In this document: piece after piece, positions 6,149-8,097 of the stretch
Layout: the number at the start of each line of letters is the position of its first letter
Numbering within the stretch: the first letter of the stretch is position 1
Position numbers and translations under genes: made by a program
The notes under the pieces: model-generated
Told to the model about the DNA's origin: nothing
What the model saw: only the letters and a program-made list of their open reading frames with translations
The model's database searches: none
Origin: Spirochaetaceae bacterium UBA6243
GTDB lineage: Bacteria > Spirochaetota > Spirochaetia > Treponematales > Rectinemataceae
Direction of reading: 5' to 3'
Assembly (NCBI GenBank): GCA_002441395.1
Contig: DJVZ01000045.1
Coordinates: 1 to 8,097, forward strand
Length of the DNA stretch: 8,097 bases

Positions 6149-6583
6149 ATGAAGATTGTCATTGCAAACGATCATGGCGCGGTTGCGCTGAAGTTCCGGC
6201 TTGTGAAATGGCTCGAAAGCCAGGGCCACCAGGTTGTCAACCTCGGTGTCGATGTCGAGGATCGGATCGATTATCCCGATCAGGCAGAGCTGGCCGTGCG
6301 GGAATATTTCAAGGGTGGCTATGATTTTGGCATCGTGTGCTGCGGTACGGGCATTGGCGTCTCGATCGCGGCCAACAGACACAAGGGAATCCGCTGCGCG
6401 CTCATTCACGACAGTTTCACTGCGCGCATGGCAAAAGAGCACAACAACGCCAATTTCGTCGCATTCGGCGGAAGGGTCGAATACACGGAGCCTGTTGAGC
6501 AAATCCTTGGTGTATATATGAACGCGCAATTTGAAGGCGGCCGTCACGCGACCCGTGTCGCCAAGCTCGACACGATCTGCTGA
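6149..6583 (+). CDS. rpiB: RpiB/LacAB-family sugar-phosphate isomerase (ribose-5-phosphate isomerase B type)
   Basis: The 144-residue protein is full length for the RpiB/LacA/LacB family, which interconverts aldose and ketose phosphates such as ribose 5-phosphate and ribulose 5-phosphate in the pentose phosphate pathway. The N-terminus MKIVIANDHGAVALK has the DHGA phosphate-site motif, with Asp8 and His9. CGTGIG at about 65-70 supplies the catalytic Cys65 and the anion-binding loop, and EHNNANFVAFGGR (97-109) has the conserved His98 and Asn99. The single catalytic cysteine and HNNANF favour RpiB over LacA, although related allose isomerases look alike. The ATG at 6149 is where the family begins; the TTG at 6080 would add an unmatched stretch. 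The upstream AAGG is close to the start and weak. It lies 65 bases after the DsrE-like gene and may belong to the same transcript. Confidence 0.92.
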   Translation: MKIVIANDHGAVALKFRLVKWLESQGHQVVNLGVDVEDRIDYPDQAELAVREYFKGGYDFGIVCCGTGIGVSIAANRHKGIRCALIHDSFTARMAKEHNNANFVAFGGRVEYTEPVEQILGVYMNAQFEGGRHATRVAKLDTIC

Positions 6584-6601
6584 GGCCGGCCCACCTCAGG
6601 C

Positions 6602-6668
6602 CACAACAGCGCGTGCAATAAAAAACCCACGAAAAGGGACCGCCCCAAAATCGCGGGTTTTTGTTGTG
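6602..6668. terminator. Bidirectional hairpin terminator between convergent genes
   Basis: AAAAACCCACGA (6621-6632) pairs with TCGCGGGTTTTT (6651-6662) apart from one A/C mismatch, and the hairpin is flanked by A and T runs that give a U tail in either direction. CACAAC (6602-6607) also complements GTTGTG (6663-6668) and may lengthen the stem. It lies 18 bases after the rpiB stop and 26 bases before the stop of the convergent gene, so it can end both transcripts. Confidence 0.8.
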
Positions 6669-6694
6669 CTTACCAAGCGGCATCGGCGCGAGGT

Positions 6695-8097
6695 TCAGGC
6701 AATCGTATATATTTCTCCCGCTTTTACGATTTCGGCATCCTTCGCGCCCGCATCGAGCACATGCCCCCGCATCGCGGTGAGGGCCTCGCCTTCGCCGTGC
6801 ACGAGATAGATTTTCCGCAGACGCACTTTGTCGACGCAGCCCAGCCACTCTACCGCTTCTTTCCAGTCCGCGTGCGCGGAGAACGCGTCGATCTCCTGAA
6901 TGTCCGCGCGCACCTGATACCAGTCGCCGTGGATGCGCACGTCCTTCGCCCCGTCCTTGAGGCGCCGGCCAAGAGTCCCATTGGCCATGTACCCCACGAT
7001 GAGCACGGTGTTCGCGGGGTCACCAAGCCCGTGCATCAAGTGGTGCTGAATGCGCCCGAACTCGCACATGCCGTCGGCCGAGATGACGATCATCGGCCCC
7101 TTGGCCTGGTTGAGCGCCTTCGAATCCTCCACCGAGCGGGAAAAGTTGAGATCGGAAAAACCGAAGGGATTCTTCGCGTGCGTCGTGAAGAGGTCGTAAG
7201 TCTCCTTGTCGTAGCACTCGGGGTGAATCGCGAAGATGCTGGTCGCGTTGAGCGCCATCGGCGAATCGACCCATATCGGCATCTCGGGGATCCTGCCCTG
7301 ATCGTGCAAAAGGTGGAGGTAGAATATGAGTTCCTGCGTACGCTCCACCGCGAAGGCGGGGATGATGAGCTTGCCCCGCGTGGCCGCGGTCCGGTTGACA
7401 AGCTTTTCGAGCCTCGACACCGCGTCGTCGGTCGACTCGTGGAGGCGATCGCCGTAGGTGCTTTCGAGTAAAAGTATGTCGATGTCCTTCAGACACTCGG
7501 GATCCTTGATGATGGGCTTGTTCTTGCGGCCCAGGTCGCCGGAAAAACCGATGACGGCCGTATTGCCCTCTTTGTCCTTAGCCGTGACGCGCGCGAACGC
7601 CGAACCGAGAATGTGGCCGGCGTCGAAGAACTCCACCTGTATGCCGTCGCCGACGAAAATCGGACGATGATAGCCAACCGTGACGAACTGGTCCATTGCC
7701 TGGATGACGTCGAACTCATCGAACAAAGGCTTCCACTCGAATTTTTCATTCTTTTTCTGCGCCTGCCGCGAGAGGTAATCCGCGTCGCGCGCCTGGATGT
7801 GTGCGGAGTCCGTCATGATGAGGTTCGCGAGATCCCGGGTCGCCGACGTGGCGTAGATCGATCCTTTAAAGCCTTTTTTCACAAGGTAGGGCACAAGCCC
7901 ACAATGGTCGTAATGCGCGTGAGTGAGCACGAGCGCGTCGATCGAAGCGGGATCGACATCGTCGCCGAGCAGCGCCCTGTTCTTATTGTCCGATTCCGCG
8001 CGCTTGCCCTGGAATGCTCCACAGTCGATGAGGATTTTTTGGGAATCGACCTCGAGGAGATGCTTGGAACCCGTGACTTCTTCAGCCGCACCGAGAG
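6695..8097 (-). CDS. Beta-CASP metallo-beta-lactamase-fold RNase/exonuclease-like protein (5' end cut off by the window)
   Basis: The 466 visible residues form an almost complete member of the COG1236 group (YSH1/CPSF-like), predicted zinc-dependent RNA-processing nucleases of the cytoplasm. The frame is open to the edge and starts LGAAEEVTGSKHLLEV, where relatives read M-x-x-x-FLGAA-x-x-VTGS, so only about five residues are missing. Metallo-beta-lactamase motifs are HAHYDH (59-64), DAGHILGS (His161) and FSGDLG (184-189). The beta-CASP motifs follow: ESTYGD (211-216, motif A), GRIQHHL (347-353, motif B) and LVHGE (431-435, motif C), with FSAHAD at 405-410 completing the zinc site. In SADGMCEFGR (339-348) the common SASGMCxGGR carries D for S and F for G. 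The ATG/GTG at 7930 is internal, not the start. Its gene is convergent with rpiB and shares a terminator with it. Substrate unknown. Confidence 0.93.
   Translation of the reverse strand, partial: LGAAEEVTGSKHLLEVDSQKILIDCGAFQGKRAESDNKNRALLGDDVDPASIDALVLTHAHYDHCGLVPYLVKKGFKGSIYATSATRDLANLIMTDSAHIQARDADYLSRQAQKKNEKFEWKPLFDEFDVIQAMDQFVTVGYHRPIFVGDGIQVEFFDAGHILGSAFARVTAKDKEGNTAVIGFSGDLGRKNKPIIKDPECLKDIDILLLESTYGDRLHESTDDAVSRLEKLVNRTAATRGKLIIPAFAVERTQELIFYLHLLHDQGRIPEMPIWVDSPMALNATSIFAIHPECYDKETYDLFTTHAKNPFGFSDLNFSRSVEDSKALNQAKGPMIVISADGMCEFGRIQHHLMHGLGDPANTVLIVGYMANGTLGRRLKDGAKDVRIHGDWYQVRADIQEIDAFSAHADWKEAVEWLGCVDKVRLRKIYLVHGEGEALTAMRGHVLDAGAKDAEIVKAGEIYTIA

Noticed and set aside
6140..6547. Open frames opposite and offset to rpiB
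   Set aside because: They are antisense or frame-shifted shadows of a clear RpiB gene with all its motifs in another frame.
1..8097. CRISPR array, tRNA, rRNA or insertion sequence
   Set aside because: No regularly spaced repeats, no cloverleaf-like or rRNA-like stretch and no transposase motif were seen on either strand.

Overview
The window reads as an ordinary-looking but well-regulated stretch of a bacterial chromosome. Its GC-rich coding blocks are separated by AT-rich gaps that carry gene remnants. The organism probably lives, at least part of the time, without oxygen: it has a class III (glycyl-radical) ribonucleotide reductase with its radical-SAM activase. The codon use, the cobalamin riboswitch and the gene mix would suit a Gram-negative anaerobe such as a member of the Desulfobacterota, but nothing here fixes the taxon.

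Layout. Positions 1-320 are AT-rich and hold only a short relic that looks like the C-terminal tail of an HD-GYP protein. On the minus strand, nrdD (925-3039) and nrdG (323-934) overlap by 10 bases and form an operon. Their roughly 420-base leader and promoter lie at 3040-3532. The promoter has a TTGACA -35 and a TAGGAT -10, and two NrdR-box-like palindromes spaced exactly 31 bases apart, one of which covers the -35. Downstream of the start site is a full cobalamin (B12) riboswitch aptamer (about 3229-3378), followed by a candidate element that could mask the nrdD ribosome binding site. Positions 3541-3851 contain no intact gene. They hold a possible promoter, a 16-residue open start resembling a purine nucleoside/MTA phosphorylase N-terminus, and a fragment of a short-chain dehydrogenase that keeps the YxxxK motif.

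The minus-strand gene at 3852-4784 encodes a protein that looks like a GT-A-fold glycosyltransferase. Divergent from it is a plus-strand series: a LigB/DODA-type extradiol dioxygenase (4909-5721), a small DsrE-like protein (5742-6083) and an RpiB/LacAB sugar-phosphate isomerase (6149-6583). A hairpin at 6602-6668 with T runs on both strands separates this series from a convergent minus-strand beta-CASP metallo-beta-lactamase RNase/exonuclease-like gene. That gene runs off the right edge and lacks only its first few codons.

How it fits together. The best biological story is at nrdDG. Class III reductase needs no B12, so placing it under a B12 riboswitch as well as NrdR suggests the cell also owns a B12-dependent class II reductase (NrdJ) and makes NrdDG only when B12 is short and deoxynucleotides are needed. 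B12-riboswitch control of B12-independent isozymes is a known principle; the combined NrdR plus riboswitch architecture, with a candidate Shine-Dalgarno switch, is the part most worth checking.
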